From Blautia glucerasea (GTDB lineage: Bacteria; Bacillota; Clostridia; Lachnospirales; Lachnospiraceae): 64,000 nucleotides of DNA. The stretch covers positions 1 through 64,000 of the forward strand of contig NZ_JAJBMO010000007.1 in NCBI RefSeq assembly GCF_020537505.1, given 5' to 3'. Under the pieces are notes generated by a model, which was not told the origin of the DNA, did no database searches, and was given only the letters and a program-made list of their open reading frames with translations. This document shows, piece after piece, positions 25,721 through 34,686 of this stretch (position 1 is its first letter; each line of letters opens with the position of its first letter). A program made the position numbers and the translations under genes.

Positions 25721-25930
25721 GGCATTAGAGATAATGGATCGCAGGAATTAAAAACAGTAATTAAAATCGAGGGATAAAATGGGAAAAGAACAAATATTTT
25801 TACAGCATATTTTTACAGGGACAGGCGATTGTACAGAATGATAAGTTTGTTTTACAGGAAAGATGTACTACAGAGGTTATATCTATGTTATACTTGAGTT
25901 GATCTTGCGTGAAAAATCTATCAAAAGGTG
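25721..25930. repeat. Duplicated block, copy B (decayed)
   Basis: Matches copy A at 20843-21037 with scattered changes, several in-frame stops in the HIRAN-like part and a 13-base tandem insertion (CATATTTTTACAG) that shifts the 36-residue frame. It is the degenerate partner. Confidence 0.8.
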
Positions 25931-26018
25931 TATAGTAAAAGGAAAATTAGATTGTCCGTCTGTCTTTCGATAGACTGCGAAAAGTCAATAACTCAAACTT
26001 CGCAGATAGATTTTAGCT

Positions 26019-26315
26019 ATGCATCTTGAAAATTCAATACCTGGCAGTTATTCAGTTGTCAATGTTCAGACCTTAGGAAGAGAGTTTCTGCAGTTGATTG
26101 AAACAACGGATATGCAGAAAGTGTATAAGATGCCGATTTTGTACGGTTTCTATAACGAGGGAGATGTACGGCTGGCTGTTACAGATGCTGAGGTAGTGGA
26201 AAGCTGGAAAAAGTTCTTTGACCGAGGAACAAACTGGAAGGATTTTCCGAAAGTAGCTTCATACGAAGAGTATCGTACGATGGAATATTATCGGAGAAGG
26301 TATGTAGAAAACTGA
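26019..26315 (+). CDS. Protein of unknown function
   Basis: 98 residues if ATG 26019 is used, which lacks a clear ribosome site; later Met codons (DMQKVY, KMPILY) could serve. The composition is protein-like with no membrane part: MPILYGFYNEGDVRLAVTD is a strand-turn-strand, then VVESWKKFFDRG and a Tyr/Arg-rich tail EYRTMEYYRRRY. It precedes another small protein and peptide deformylase on the strand and may be part of their transcript. Confidence 0.45.
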   Translation: MHLENSIPGSYSVVNVQTLGREFLQLIETTDMQKVYKMPILYGFYNEGDVRLAVTDAEVVESWKKFFDRGTNWKDFPKVASYEEYRTMEYYRRRYVEN

Positions 26316-26345
26316 TTCTTAATATTACTTCAGAGGAAGTGAACT

Positions 26346-26561
26346 ATGATGTACACAGTAAAACGAATCGATGAAGACCTGAATTTTGGTTGTGAAGAAC
26401 GACCGGATGATGCACCGGTCATGGCAATAGTGACTCTTGTGGATTCTTCAGGAAAAGAAGTGACAGTAAAAGCAGAGGATGCCGAGCTCTATGAGCGTAA
26501 TATCAATGAAGGAGACAAAGTTTGTTTCGATGTAAATAATAAATTGGAAAAAGTAGAATGA
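26346..26561 (+). CDS. Small acidic protein of unknown function
   Basis: 71 residues from ATG 26346 (or the adjacent ATG 26349) behind AGAGGAAG. The sequence suggests a single small beta barrel: YTVKRIDEDLNFGCEER, a VMAIVTLVDSSGKE strand pair, and GDKVCFDV at the end. Acidic overall, no membrane segment. It starts 30 bases after the previous gene and ends 20 before deformylase, so the three are likely co-transcribed. Confidence 0.5.
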   Translation: MMYTVKRIDEDLNFGCEERPDDAPVMAIVTLVDSSGKEVTVKAEDAELYERNINEGDKVCFDVNNKLEKVE

Positions 26562-26581
26562 AAGCTACAGGGAGAAAGTAA

Positions 26582-26992
26582 ATGGTAAAGCAAATTGTAA
26601 GAGACGTTTTCTTTTTAGGCCAACCATCCGAACCGGCCACGAAAGCAGATATCCAAGTTGGAAAAGACCTGCAGGATACGCTGCAGGCGAACCGGGAGCG
26701 TTGTGTGGGTATGGCGGCAAACATGATTGGTGTAAAGAAGAATATCATCATTGTGAATGTGGGCTTCATAGATGTTGTAATGTTCAATCCGGTGATCGTT
26801 TCAAAACGTGACATGTATGAGACAGAAGAAGGCTGTTTATCCTTAGATGGTGTTCGTAAGACGACCCGGTACCAGGAAATAGAAGTAGAGTATTATGATT
26901 TCAACTGGAAAAAACAGCGGCAGAAGCTGTCCGGATGGACGGCTCAGATCTGCCAGCATGAAATTGATCATTTGTCTGGAAAGATAATATAA
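26582..26992 (+). CDS. def: Peptide deformylase
   Basis: 136 residues from ATG 26582 behind AGGGAGAAAG. All three family motifs are there: GMAANMIG (normally GLAAPQIG), EEGCLSL with the metal-binding Cys, and QHEIDHLSGK with the HExxH pair. It removes the formyl group from new N-terminal methionines, using Fe2+. At 136 residues it is shorter than typical (about 150-180) and lacks the C-terminal helix, as do other Clostridia secondary deformylases. It is therefore possibly a second copy beside a housekeeping def elsewhere. No fmt gene is adjacent. Confidence 0.85.
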   Translation: MVKQIVRDVFFLGQPSEPATKADIQVGKDLQDTLQANRERCVGMAANMIGVKKNIIIVNVGFIDVVMFNPVIVSKRDMYETEEGCLSLDGVRKTTRYQEIEVEYYDFNWKKQRQKLSGWTAQICQHEIDHLSGKII

Positions 26993-27059
26993 CTGAATGC
27001 GGACCTGGAATGTCCGCTTTACAAAATGATACATATGGCGATGGACAAGGAGAATTGAT

Positions 27060-27401
27060 TTGAATATACAGATTTTTGGAACAAAGAAGTGCAATGATAC
27101 AAAGAAAGCAGAACGTTTCTTTAAAGAACGTGGGATCAAGTTTCAGTTTATTGATATGAAAGAAAAAGGCATGAGTAAGGGTGAATTCAATTCGGTTGCC
27201 CAGGCAAATGGTGGACTGGAAAATATGATCAACTGGGAGGGCAAGGATAAGGATCTGCTTGCGCTCATTAAGTACATTGCAGAGGAAGATAAACTTGAGA
27301 AGGTGCTGGAAAACCCGCAGGTGATTAAGATACCGGTTGTCCGTAATGGAAAACAATCCACTCTTGGATATCAGCCGGATATCTGGAAAACGTGGAAATA
27401 A
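27060..27401 (+). CDS. ArsC/Spx family thioredoxin-fold protein
   Basis: 113 residues, read from TTG 27060 because AAGGAGAA lies six bases before it and no ATG fits. The N-terminal beta-alpha unit IQIFGTKKCNDTKKAERFF has a single Cys where Spx and ArsC have the active site, followed by a Ser/Thr/Lys run rather than a second Cys. LVVRN-like KIPVVRNGKQSTLGYQPD matches the cis-Pro and substrate loop. Members reduce arsenate or bind RNA polymerase; without the second Cys or the RNA polymerase contact residues, the role here is open. Confidence 0.7.
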   Translation: MNIQIFGTKKCNDTKKAERFFKERGIKFQFIDMKEKGMSKGEFNSVAQANGGLENMINWEGKDKDLLALIKYIAEEDKLEKVLENPQVIKIPVVRNGKQSTLGYQPDIWKTWK

Positions 27402-27459
27402 GAGTGCCGGTAGATTTTTGACCAGGATAAAACAAATGATTCAACTGAAAGGCAATTAA

Positions 27460-27639
27460 ATGACATTCAATTTTGACAGAGAATTTCAATCTATGATGCA
27501 AGAGCACAATTTAAATACCGTGATTCTTCTGGGACACTTGAATCCGGATGGCGATGCTGCCGGATCGGTGATGGGACTTGCACATTATATAAAAATAAAT
27601 TATCCGCAGTACAAAGTGCTGCCATATCTGGTAGATTAG
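27460..27639 (+). pseudogene. N-terminal fragment of a DHH phosphoesterase (NrnA-like)
   Basis: 59 codons from ATG 27460. LLGHLNPDGDAAGSVMGLAHYI is the first metal motif (H-x-N-x-D-x-D-A-x-G-S) of the DHH family, which includes oligoribonuclease/pAp-phosphatase NrnA and c-di-AMP phosphodiesterases. The frame stops right after YLVD, losing the DHH and DHHA1 parts. A terminator follows four bases after the stop. Confidence 0.75.
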
Positions 27640-27645
27640 TAATAA

Positions 27646-27689
27646 AAAACCTGCTAAGAAGTTTGGTTAACAACTTTTTAGCAGGTTTT
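27646..27689. terminator. Bidirectional terminator
   Basis: AAAACCTGCTAAGAAGTT and AACTTTTTAGCAGGTTTT pair with a small bulge around an eight-base loop, with T-runs on both sides. It separates the fragment above from the minus-strand cyclase gene. Confidence 0.8.
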
Positions 27690-27693
27690 TTAT

Positions 27694-29463
27694 TTATTCG
27701 GAAAATTTATCACTGTAGCGAATATGCATATCTTCCCAATCCATGAATGATACATAAAATACTTTTCCGTATTGCTGGCTTTCTACGATTCTTCCGTGAT
27801 CAAGCACAGAAAGGTAAGTTCCGTCAGCCTTTCGAAGATGAAAGTGAATATAGTCATTTTCATTGCCGCTGTCAATTTGTTCCCAGATGCTTGCTTCAAT
27901 CTGCTGCTGCTCATCCTGTCGGATCAGATTGCGGAAGCTTTTTTGAGTAAGTCTGAATAATTCATCCATGCTCTTATAACCAGTCATATGAAGAAATTCG
28001 TGGTTTGCATAAAAGAGCTCATCGTCTTCTTTGTCTGCCCTATATATGATAAATGCTCCTGGCAGATGTTCAGAGACATCCTTAAGTGCAAATCCAAGCT
28101 GTTTGCGGGCTCCTGACTGGAGACCTTTTCTGTAAGCCATACATCCATTTTTTCCATGGAGTTTTATTTCATAAAGAGCTGCATCTGCACAGCGCATAAG
28201 CTGTGAATGGCTGTTGGCAAATGTTGGATATTCTGCATATCCGAGAGATATAGAAAATGCATGTTCTTTACCATGATATGAAAATGTTTTTGGAAGCTTA
28301 GTGAATTGCTGCAGCTGTTCATCTGCTTCATTAAAGGTACAATTTGGTAAAAGAATGCAGAATTCGTCACCACCATTTCTTCCAAGCAATGCATCGGATG
28401 GGAAAAAAGCTTTCATACTGTTTGCCAGACTCTTTAATGCTTTATCTCCGTAACTATGGCCATAGATATCATTGATAAATTTAAAGTCATCGATATCAAG
28501 GAGTGCAGCCACAAAATGTGTTTGCGGATTTTTAGAAATTATTTTTTCTGCTAATTCATCAAATCTATAGCGATTATAAATATTCGTAAGAGAATCTGTG
28601 CGTGCCAGTATTTTATATTTGTTCTTGTGTTCTTTTGCTACCAGCCATACCCTGGTAAGTACTGACAGAAGCAGGCTTATAGTAAGAAATATTCCGCTGA
28701 TAATTAGCAGCAGAGTGTTATTTCTCCATCCGATTTTTGGAGTTATCTCAAATTTCCAGGTTTCATCTCCTATTGTAAATGTATAAGAAACCGGATGATC
28801 TAGTTGCCCATCTGACTGATAAACCACTTTATAAGTACCACTCCATGGAGTGTCTGTTTTTAAAATTTTGTATTCATATCCAAAATTTGAAAGTGCACTG
28901 ACTACATCTGAAAAAATGTCCGGAACACGCAGGATAGCAATGGTAAATCCCCAGAAATACTCTTGTCCGCTTTTATCTTTCAGGTAGACTGGATTGCGGA
29001 CTGCAATTCCATAACCGCCCTGTTTTAATTTGAAGGGACCCTGCGCAATGATTGTATGGTTATCTCTTGCGTAACAGGAAATCTCTTTACGGTTTTTATC
29101 ATGGAGCAGATCAATCTTACCTGCCTCATTTCCTTCAGCCGGATAAATATCTGTTACAACACCATTGGGCGCGAGCTGCACGCTTTCAATAGAATCAGTC
29201 ATAAGATTCCCAGCAATCGTGTCAAACTGATGGATCTCGCCATTTTCACTGATTAAGAGCTGTTTCAAAGCATTCGTAATTTCAATTCCACCTGTAATTT
29301 CATTCTTTATGCGTTCACCATAGGTGGTTGCGTTTAATTGTGCCAATATGTGTCTCTGATTTTTTTCATTGGTGTCTGTTCTGTATACAATGAAACCAGA
29401 AAGGCATATGCCCAGTAAAAAAATGATAAGAGGCATAAGTGTTTTCTTTTTCACTTGGTTCAC
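27694..29463 (-). CDS. Membrane diguanylate cyclase (CHASE-GGDEF-PAS)
   Basis: 589 residues. The start is GTG 29463, but AAGGTG lies over it, so GTG 29454 (three codons on) may be the true start. One membrane helix (about 9-28), a CHASE-like sensor outside the cell (about 45-235), a second helix (about 250-275), a GGDEF domain (about 290-440) and a C-terminal PAS domain (about 460-585) follow in order. The active-site loop is GGDEF, preceded by DIDDFKFINDIYGH, so c-di-GMP synthesis is expected. The Arg of the inhibitory RxxD site is replaced (FPSD), so feedback inhibition is probably lost. PAS after GGDEF is an uncommon order. Two c-di-GMP riboswitches and an HD-GYP protein lie in the next 8 kb. 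Confidence 0.85.
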   Translation of the reverse strand: MNQVKKKTLMPLIIFLLGICLSGFIVYRTDTNEKNQRHILAQLNATTYGERIKNEITGGIEITNALKQLLISENGEIHQFDTIAGNLMTDSIESVQLAPNGVVTDIYPAEGNEAGKIDLLHDKNRKEISCYARDNHTIIAQGPFKLKQGGYGIAVRNPVYLKDKSGQEYFWGFTIAILRVPDIFSDVVSALSNFGYEYKILKTDTPWSGTYKVVYQSDGQLDHPVSYTFTIGDETWKFEITPKIGWRNNTLLLIISGIFLTISLLLSVLTRVWLVAKEHKNKYKILARTDSLTNIYNRYRFDELAEKIISKNPQTHFVAALLDIDDFKFINDIYGHSYGDKALKSLANSMKAFFPSDALLGRNGGDEFCILLPNCTFNEADEQLQQFTKLPKTFSYHGKEHAFSISLGYAEYPTFANSHSQLMRCADAALYEIKLHGKNGCMAYRKGLQSGARKQLGFALKDVSEHLPGAFIIYRADKEDDELFYANHEFLHMTGYKSMDELFRLTQKSFRNLIRQDEQQQIEASIWEQIDSGNENDYIHFHLRKADGTYLSVLDHGRIVESQQYGKVFYVSFMDWEDMHIRYSDKFSE

Positions 29464-29666
29464 CTTATTTTATGCATTGGATTTTTTATAATAAAGCATT
29501 ATATCATAGAAGCTGAAAAACGGAATAAATTTTTTGGAAAAATGACAATATATTTTGACGTGTTTAGCGTGTTTTTCGCGTTAAAGCAACAATGTTTTTT
29601 CTTGTGTGCAAAGAAATATAGGTGTAAAATATAATTAGTTTTCAAATAAAAAACAGTAATAAGTGA

Positions 29667-29758
29667 AATGGCAAATCAGACGAATGTCTGGGACGCAAAG
29701 CGAAAGGGCCTGTTCAAAAAAGGAGCAGTATTGCTCTCATTATGGAGATAGGTTTAAG
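29667..29758 (+). ncRNA. c-di-GMP-I (GEMM) riboswitch aptamer
   Basis: The leader of the kinase gene at 29807 contains ATGGCAAATC, a short hairpin (CAGAC-GAAT-GTCTG), GGGACGCAAAGC, AAGGGCC and, after a longer P3 arm (GGAGCA/TGCTC), ATGGAGATAGGTT. These are the fixed blocks of the GEMM-I aptamer, including the GAAA-type loop receptor and GACGCAAAGC. No terminator lies between it and the start codon, so control at translation or through mRNA structure is more likely. The ligand would come from the cyclase encoded divergently next door. Confidence 0.8.
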
Positions 29759-29806
29759 TTACATGTATTTGTGTATCTAAGGATATTATGCGAGAGGAAC
29801 AGGTTT

Positions 29807-32212
29807 ATGAAAAGGTTAAACGATGAGGACATACAGGCATACTTTCAGGCGGGGAATTCCGGATTCTGGAAAGTAGAGTCTGAAAAAGGAAAAAAGACAA
29901 GACTGTACACAGATGAAATCACAAATGATCTGTTTGGAATTACAGAAGATATGTCTCCGGAAAAATGTATGGAGTATGTGGCAGAACATATTTATCCGCA
30001 GGAGAGGGAGTGCTTCTGGGATTACATGGAAGAACTGAAAAGGCATGAATCAGAAGCTGTTTACCGTTATATGCATCCTGTAAAGGGAGTCATTTATATA
30101 CGCTGTACAGGAAGGAGAGTCCTATCTCCAGACAACATGATCAGGCTTGTGGGCTATCATCAGGAAGCAGAAGATATTGTCCATTTTGAAAAAGAAAAAC
30201 TTTTGGAGAACCGATTGCTGCAACAGAACCAGCATTTAAAGGATGAAAACAAAAACCAGATTTCTTATTATAAAGAGCTTCTGGATACGATAAGTGTTGG
30301 AGTGCTATCCTACACCTTTCCAGAGCATGAGATTGTCCATATGAATGCAGAAGCTATGCGCATCTATGGAGTGGAGACAGTTGTGGAAGCACAGGAAAAT
30401 CTGGGCAGACTCATAGGGGCTGTGTCCTATTTAAATCAGAATGTAATTGAGAAACTGATGGATATGCGGTACCATGACGGAGCTGTTTCTTATGAATGTG
30501 TAATCCCTGACAGAAAGGGACATCTGACACCGGCGATTGCGAAGACGGAAATTTTTTATACATCAGACGGGAAAAAAACAATACTAACCACATTCCTTGA
30601 TATTTCTGAAAATGTTACTCTGAAAAAATCACTGAAAGAAGCACTGGCAAGCAATGCGGTCATATCCGCAATTTCAAAGATTTACTGGACGATTTATTCT
30701 ATGGATCTACAAACAGACAGTTTTGAAGAAGTTGTCGGGGGCGAGGTGATGCATCGGTTAACCGGTAGTCACGGATGTGCTTCAGAAGCATTTCGTACCG
30801 CTCGGAAAAGTGTTGTTTCCATAGAGGACCAGAAATCCATGCGGGAGTTTTTTGATGTTACAACGCTGGCCGACAGGCTGCAGCAGGAGGAGACGATTGC
30901 GAGAGAATATCTTGCCGCAGACGGGCACTGGCATATGGGACGATTCATTGTGAAGCGGCGTGATGCAAACGGAGCTGTTACGGAGGTACTTTATGTAGCA
31001 CGTGATATTACGGAAGAAAAAAAGCAGCAGTTCGAATATCAGGAACAGTTAAAAAGAATCGCCCAGGAAGCGGAAAAAGCGAATATTTCAAAAACAGATT
31101 TTCTCAGACGCATGAGTCATGATATCCGGACGCCAATCAATGGAATCTGTGGAATTACACAGATTGCAAACCATTTTCCGGAAGATCTGCAAAAACAGCA
31201 GGAGTGCAGAGATAAAGTCCTGACAGCATCTGGATTTCTTCTGAATCTTGTGAATGATATCCTGGATATGAATAAAATGGAATCCGGAACCTTGCAGTTG
31301 GAAGAAAAAACTTTTGATTTACGCAAGGTGCTGGAGGAATCGACGGGTATTGTTGAGATGCAGGGACGTGAAAAGGGAATTTCACTGAACCTGGGAGCTA
31401 TCAATATCATACACAATCAATTGGTTGGAAGCCCTCTTCATCTTCAGCAGATCCTGCAGAATATAGGAAGTAATGCAGTAAATTATAATCATGTGGGTGG
31501 TAAGATTATTGTTGGCTGCCAGGAAATCCGTTCAGATGACCGGACCGCAGTATTCGAATTTACCTGTACAGATAATGGAATTGGTATGAGTGAAGAGTTT
31601 CAAAAGCATATGTTTGAACCTTTTACACAGGAGAACAGACTGGAACAGAAAGCAAATATGGGAACTGGTCTGGGAATGACGATTGTCAGCCAGTTAGTAA
31701 CGCTGATGGGAGGACAGATTTGTTTTACCAGTAAAGTGGATGAAGGAACTTCATTTGCGATTACATTGCCGTTCCAGATTTCCTCAGACCGAGCATCAAA
31801 AATGCCAGAATCATCTGTTGAGAATGTTTCCCTGAAAGGGAAAAGAGCACTTCTTGTTGAAGATAATGAATTGAATATGGAAATTGCACAATTTATATTG
31901 GAAAATGAGAATATGCTGGTTCGCTGTGCATGGAATGGAAAAGAGGCAGTGGATATTTTTGCCCGGTCAAAGCCGGGAGAATATGATCTGATATTAATGG
32001 ATATTATGATGCCGGTTATGGATGGCCTGGAAGCAGCAAGACAGATTCGGGCAATGGATCGTCCTGATGCCAAACTGATCCCTATTGTAGCCATGTCTGC
32101 AAATGCTTTTCAGGATGATGTGGAGCGTAGCAAAAAGGCAGGAATGAATAAACATATTTCAAAACCATTGACGGAGGAAAGTGTAATCAGGGAGATTAAA
32201 AGTATGTTATAG
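29807..32212 (+). CDS. Hybrid sensor histidine kinase
   Basis: 801 residues. GAGAGG (29792-29797) fits ATG 29807; the longer frame to 29663 runs through the riboswitch. There are no membrane helices, so it acts in the cytoplasm. Two or three PAS-type sensor regions (about 15-130, 160-290, 300-425) are followed by a coiled linker, HisKA with the phosphorylated His in MSHDIRTPINGI, an ATPase with N box (GSNAVNYN) and G boxes (DNGIGMS, GTGLGM), and a receiver domain with ALLVEDNE and the phospho-acceptor Asp in LILMDIMMP. There is no HPt or output domain. Expression is probably governed by c-di-GMP. Confidence 0.85.
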   Translation: MKRLNDEDIQAYFQAGNSGFWKVESEKGKKTRLYTDEITNDLFGITEDMSPEKCMEYVAEHIYPQERECFWDYMEELKRHESEAVYRYMHPVKGVIYIRCTGRRVLSPDNMIRLVGYHQEAEDIVHFEKEKLLENRLLQQNQHLKDENKNQISYYKELLDTISVGVLSYTFPEHEIVHMNAEAMRIYGVETVVEAQENLGRLIGAVSYLNQNVIEKLMDMRYHDGAVSYECVIPDRKGHLTPAIAKTEIFYTSDGKKTILTTFLDISENVTLKKSLKEALASNAVISAISKIYWTIYSMDLQTDSFEEVVGGEVMHRLTGSHGCASEAFRTARKSVVSIEDQKSMREFFDVTTLADRLQQEETIAREYLAADGHWHMGRFIVKRRDANGAVTEVLYVARDITEEKKQQFEYQEQLKRIAQEAEKANISKTDFLRRMSHDIRTPINGICGITQIANHFPEDLQKQQECRDKVLTASGFLLNLVNDILDMNKMESGTLQLEEKTFDLRKVLEESTGIVEMQGREKGISLNLGAINIIHNQLVGSPLHLQQILQNIGSNAVNYNHVGGKIIVGCQEIRSDDRTAVFEFTCTDNGIGMSEEFQKHMFEPFTQENRLEQKANMGTGLGMTIVSQLVTLMGGQICFTSKVDEGTSFAITLPFQISSDRASKMPESSVENVSLKGKRALLVEDNELNMEIAQFILENENMLVRCAWNGKEAVDIFARSKPGEYDLILMDIMMPVMDGLEAARQIRAMDRPDAKLIPIVAMSANAFQDDVERSKKAGMNKHISKPLTEESVIREIKSML

Positions 32213-32297
32213 CTTCTCGGAGCTAATGAAGATTAGTAAATACAAAGCAAGCTATTATTTCACCTGATCATAAAACAATCAAATATCTTAAAAACTG

Positions 32298-32341
32298 CTG
32301 AGGTCAGATTTCCTGCAACGGATAATGATCTCAGTTTTTAT
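32298..32341 (+). terminator. Intrinsic terminator
   Basis: CTGAGGTCA and TGATCTCAG pair (one G-T) around a 19-base loop and are followed by TTTTTAT. It ends the first hybrid kinase gene; the remaining bases to 32496 hold AT-rich promoter-like DNA. Confidence 0.7.
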
Positions 32342-32496
32342 ACCCGGGAATCGGCATTGTACCATTTTTCAGTAAGGTATGTATCCAGAGGGAAAGGGTG
32401 GAACATGTCTTGAAGAGAATGAAAAGAAGATAAACTTTAGAAATAAACCAGAAAACTTAAAGCCATTTAAGTCTTTTTTTAGAGAGAGGGAAGCAT

Positions 32497-34515
32497 ATGG
32501 ATGATTTTAAAAAACTCACAGAACAATTTTTGAAAATATATATTAATGCCGAATCAGTAAATGATTTTGGTATAGAAAATTATTTTGATGAAAATGTTAG
32601 TCTGATTGGAACTGGGAAACATGAGTTATTTGCGAATCTACATGAGTTTCTGGAATCATTTGAATTTGATGTAAAACGAAGAGATAAAATCAGAATTGAA
32701 ATAGGAAATTTACATCAGGAAGAAGAAAGACTTGATGATGACCATGTCCTTGCACATGGAACAGTAGATTTTACTGGTCTGTTTAAAGAGGGCTCAATCT
32801 GTTTTAAAATGGAGACAAGGTTTACGATTATCTATAAATGGACGAATGGGAAATGGCTGGTTCAGCATCTGCATCAGTCAACACCAGATCTGGAGCAGAT
32901 GGACGGTGAAGAGTTCCCTGTTACATTGGGAAAGCAGGTGAAAAAAACCCAGCAGGCACTTCAGGCATTAGGCACTGCCTACTATTTGATTTTACGGTTG
33001 GATTTAAAAACAAAGCGTGTTGAACTTGTCAAAAAAACTCGAAAAATGGATATTGGTATTCAAGATAATAATGCCGAATGGAATCTTCAGACGGAGAATA
33101 TTGAAAATGTGATAGCAGAACCATTTGTGCAGAAGTATATGGAATTTTTTGACATACAAACCATGGCAACACGGCTTTATAATAAAGAATCTATGTCTTC
33201 TGAATTCAAACTAAAGGATGGATCATGGTTTCTTTCCATGGTCGTTCCTCAAAATTATGATAAAAATGGAAATGCTACATCAGTATTGATTGCAAACCGG
33301 GATGTGACAGATGAAAAACTGCGGGAATTAAAACAAGAGGAAGAATTGCGGGAAGCTAAATTAAAAGCAGAATGTGCAAATAAAGCAAAATCCTCATTTC
33401 TGTTCAATATGTCCCATGATATCAGAACTCCTATGAATGCTATTATTGGTTATGCAGAACTGGCGTCCAGACATTTGCAGGAAACAGAAAAGCTTGGCAG
33501 ATATCTTGAAAAAATTCAAATATGCGGAAAAGAACTTTTGTCGCTGCTTGGTAATGTCCTGGATCTTGCAAGAATTGAAAATAATAAGGTCGAAATGGAA
33601 TACACTGTTTCGAATGTCCATGAGTGCTTTGAAAATTGTATCATTATGTTCCAGCAGCAGGCAGAAAGCAAAAAACAGACTCTCTCTCTGACAGGACAAA
33701 TCCTGTATCCGTATGTATACATGGATGCACCGCACCTGTCAGAAGTCTGTCTTAATATTATTAGCAATGCAATAAAGTATACAAATACAGGAGGCAGGAT
33801 ATCCTGTAATGTTGTACAGAAATCCTGTGAAAAAGAAGACTGGTGCAATATGATCATTACCATTACCGATAATGGAATTGGTATGTCTGAAGAATTCCAA
33901 AAGCGTATTTTTGAAACGTTTGAAAGAGAACGCAACACTACATTAAGTCATATTGATGGCAGTGGCATTGGAATGGGCATTACGAAAAAGCTTGTAGAGC
34001 TCATGGATGGTACAATAGAAGTGAAAAGTAAGCAGGGTGAGGGCTCCAAATTTACAGTAACGATTCCTTGCAGAAAAGCGTCAGAAGACGATTCCCTGGT
34101 GAAGAAAAATAGCAATCTGTGTAATAAGGAGTGCTTGAACGGTGTTCGGATTTTATTGGTCGAAGATAATGAGATCAACACGGAAATCGCGAAGGAGCTA
34201 TTGACGGAAGAAGGATGTATTGTTGAGACTGCTAATGATGGTGTTGCATGTATTGATATGATTGAAAAAGCTGATGCTGATTATTACAAGCTGATCCTTA
34301 TGGATATTCAGATGCCAGTTATGAATGGATATGACGCTACATTAACTATCCGGAAGATGAAGGATACGAAAAAAGCCAGCATACCAATTATTGCGATGAC
34401 TGCCAATGCTTTCGCAGAAGATATACAAAAGGCTCTTTCGGTGGGAATGAATGCTCATGTTGCAAAGCCTGTTGATATGAACATTCTTGTTCCAACAATG
34501 ATGAAATATTTATAA
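32497..34515 (+). CDS. Hybrid histidine kinase with NTF2-like sensor
   Basis: 672 residues from ATG 32497 behind AGAGAGGG. The first ~140 residues look like a SnoaL/NTF2-type cone fold (LTEQFLKIY, NYFDENVSLIGTGKHE, HGTVDFTGLF, FTIIYKWTNGKWLVQHLH), seen in some Clostridia kinases as an input domain. A PAS-like region (about 155-285) and coiled linker lead to HisKA (NMSHDIRTPMNAIIGY), the ATPase (ISNAIKYTN, DNGIGMS, GSGIGMG) and a receiver domain (ILLVEDNE, LILMDIQMP). No membrane part. It lies beside the first hybrid kinase, from which it differs in sensor type, and just before a second c-di-GMP riboswitch. Confidence 0.85.
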   Translation: MDDFKKLTEQFLKIYINAESVNDFGIENYFDENVSLIGTGKHELFANLHEFLESFEFDVKRRDKIRIEIGNLHQEEERLDDDHVLAHGTVDFTGLFKEGSICFKMETRFTIIYKWTNGKWLVQHLHQSTPDLEQMDGEEFPVTLGKQVKKTQQALQALGTAYYLILRLDLKTKRVELVKKTRKMDIGIQDNNAEWNLQTENIENVIAEPFVQKYMEFFDIQTMATRLYNKESMSSEFKLKDGSWFLSMVVPQNYDKNGNATSVLIANRDVTDEKLRELKQEEELREAKLKAECANKAKSSFLFNMSHDIRTPMNAIIGYAELASRHLQETEKLGRYLEKIQICGKELLSLLGNVLDLARIENNKVEMEYTVSNVHECFENCIIMFQQQAESKKQTLSLTGQILYPYVYMDAPHLSEVCLNIISNAIKYTNTGGRISCNVVQKSCEKEDWCNMIITITDNGIGMSEEFQKRIFETFERERNTTLSHIDGSGIGMGITKKLVELMDGTIEVKSKQGEGSKFTVTIPCRKASEDDSLVKKNSNLCNKECLNGVRILLVEDNEINTEIAKELLTEEGCIVETANDGVACIDMIEKADADYYKLILMDIQMPVMNGYDATLTIRKMKDTKKASIPIIAMTANAFAEDIQKALSVGMNAHVAKPVDMNILVPTMMKYL

Positions 34516-34559
34516 TAGTCAGATTCAATGAGAAATGTACAATATAATAAAAAAGATTC

Positions 34560-34626
34560 ATTGGCAAATCAGTCGAAAGGCTGAGACGCAAAGCTATAGG
34601 GGCTGTAAAATGACAGCCAGCTGCAA
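34560..34626 (+). ncRNA. c-di-GMP-I (GEMM) riboswitch, no sense gene downstream
   Basis: ATTGGCAAATC, hairpin CAGTC-GAAA-GGCTG, AGACGCAAAGCTATAGGGG and ATGACAGCCAGCTGC match the GEMM-I consensus closely, including the tetraloop and the 3' block. A TATAAT at 34543-34548 could start a short transcript. It is followed by a terminator and then by the 3' end of a minus-strand gene, so no plus-strand gene exists for it to control within 3 kb. Confidence 0.85.
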
Positions 34627-34634
34627 CGTTTAAA

Positions 34635-34665
34635 GGGGCTGTCATTTTACAGCCCCTCAGTTTTT
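34635..34665 (+). terminator. Terminator/expression platform of second riboswitch
   Basis: GGGGCTGT and ACAGCCCC pair around CATTTT; CAG and T5 follow. In addition, bases 34637-34657 are perfectly complementary over 21 bases to 34598-34618, inside the aptamer. Aptamer folding and the long hairpin are therefore mutually exclusive. Confidence 0.8.
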
Positions 34666-34686
34666 GGGATAATTAAAGTTCTTGAA

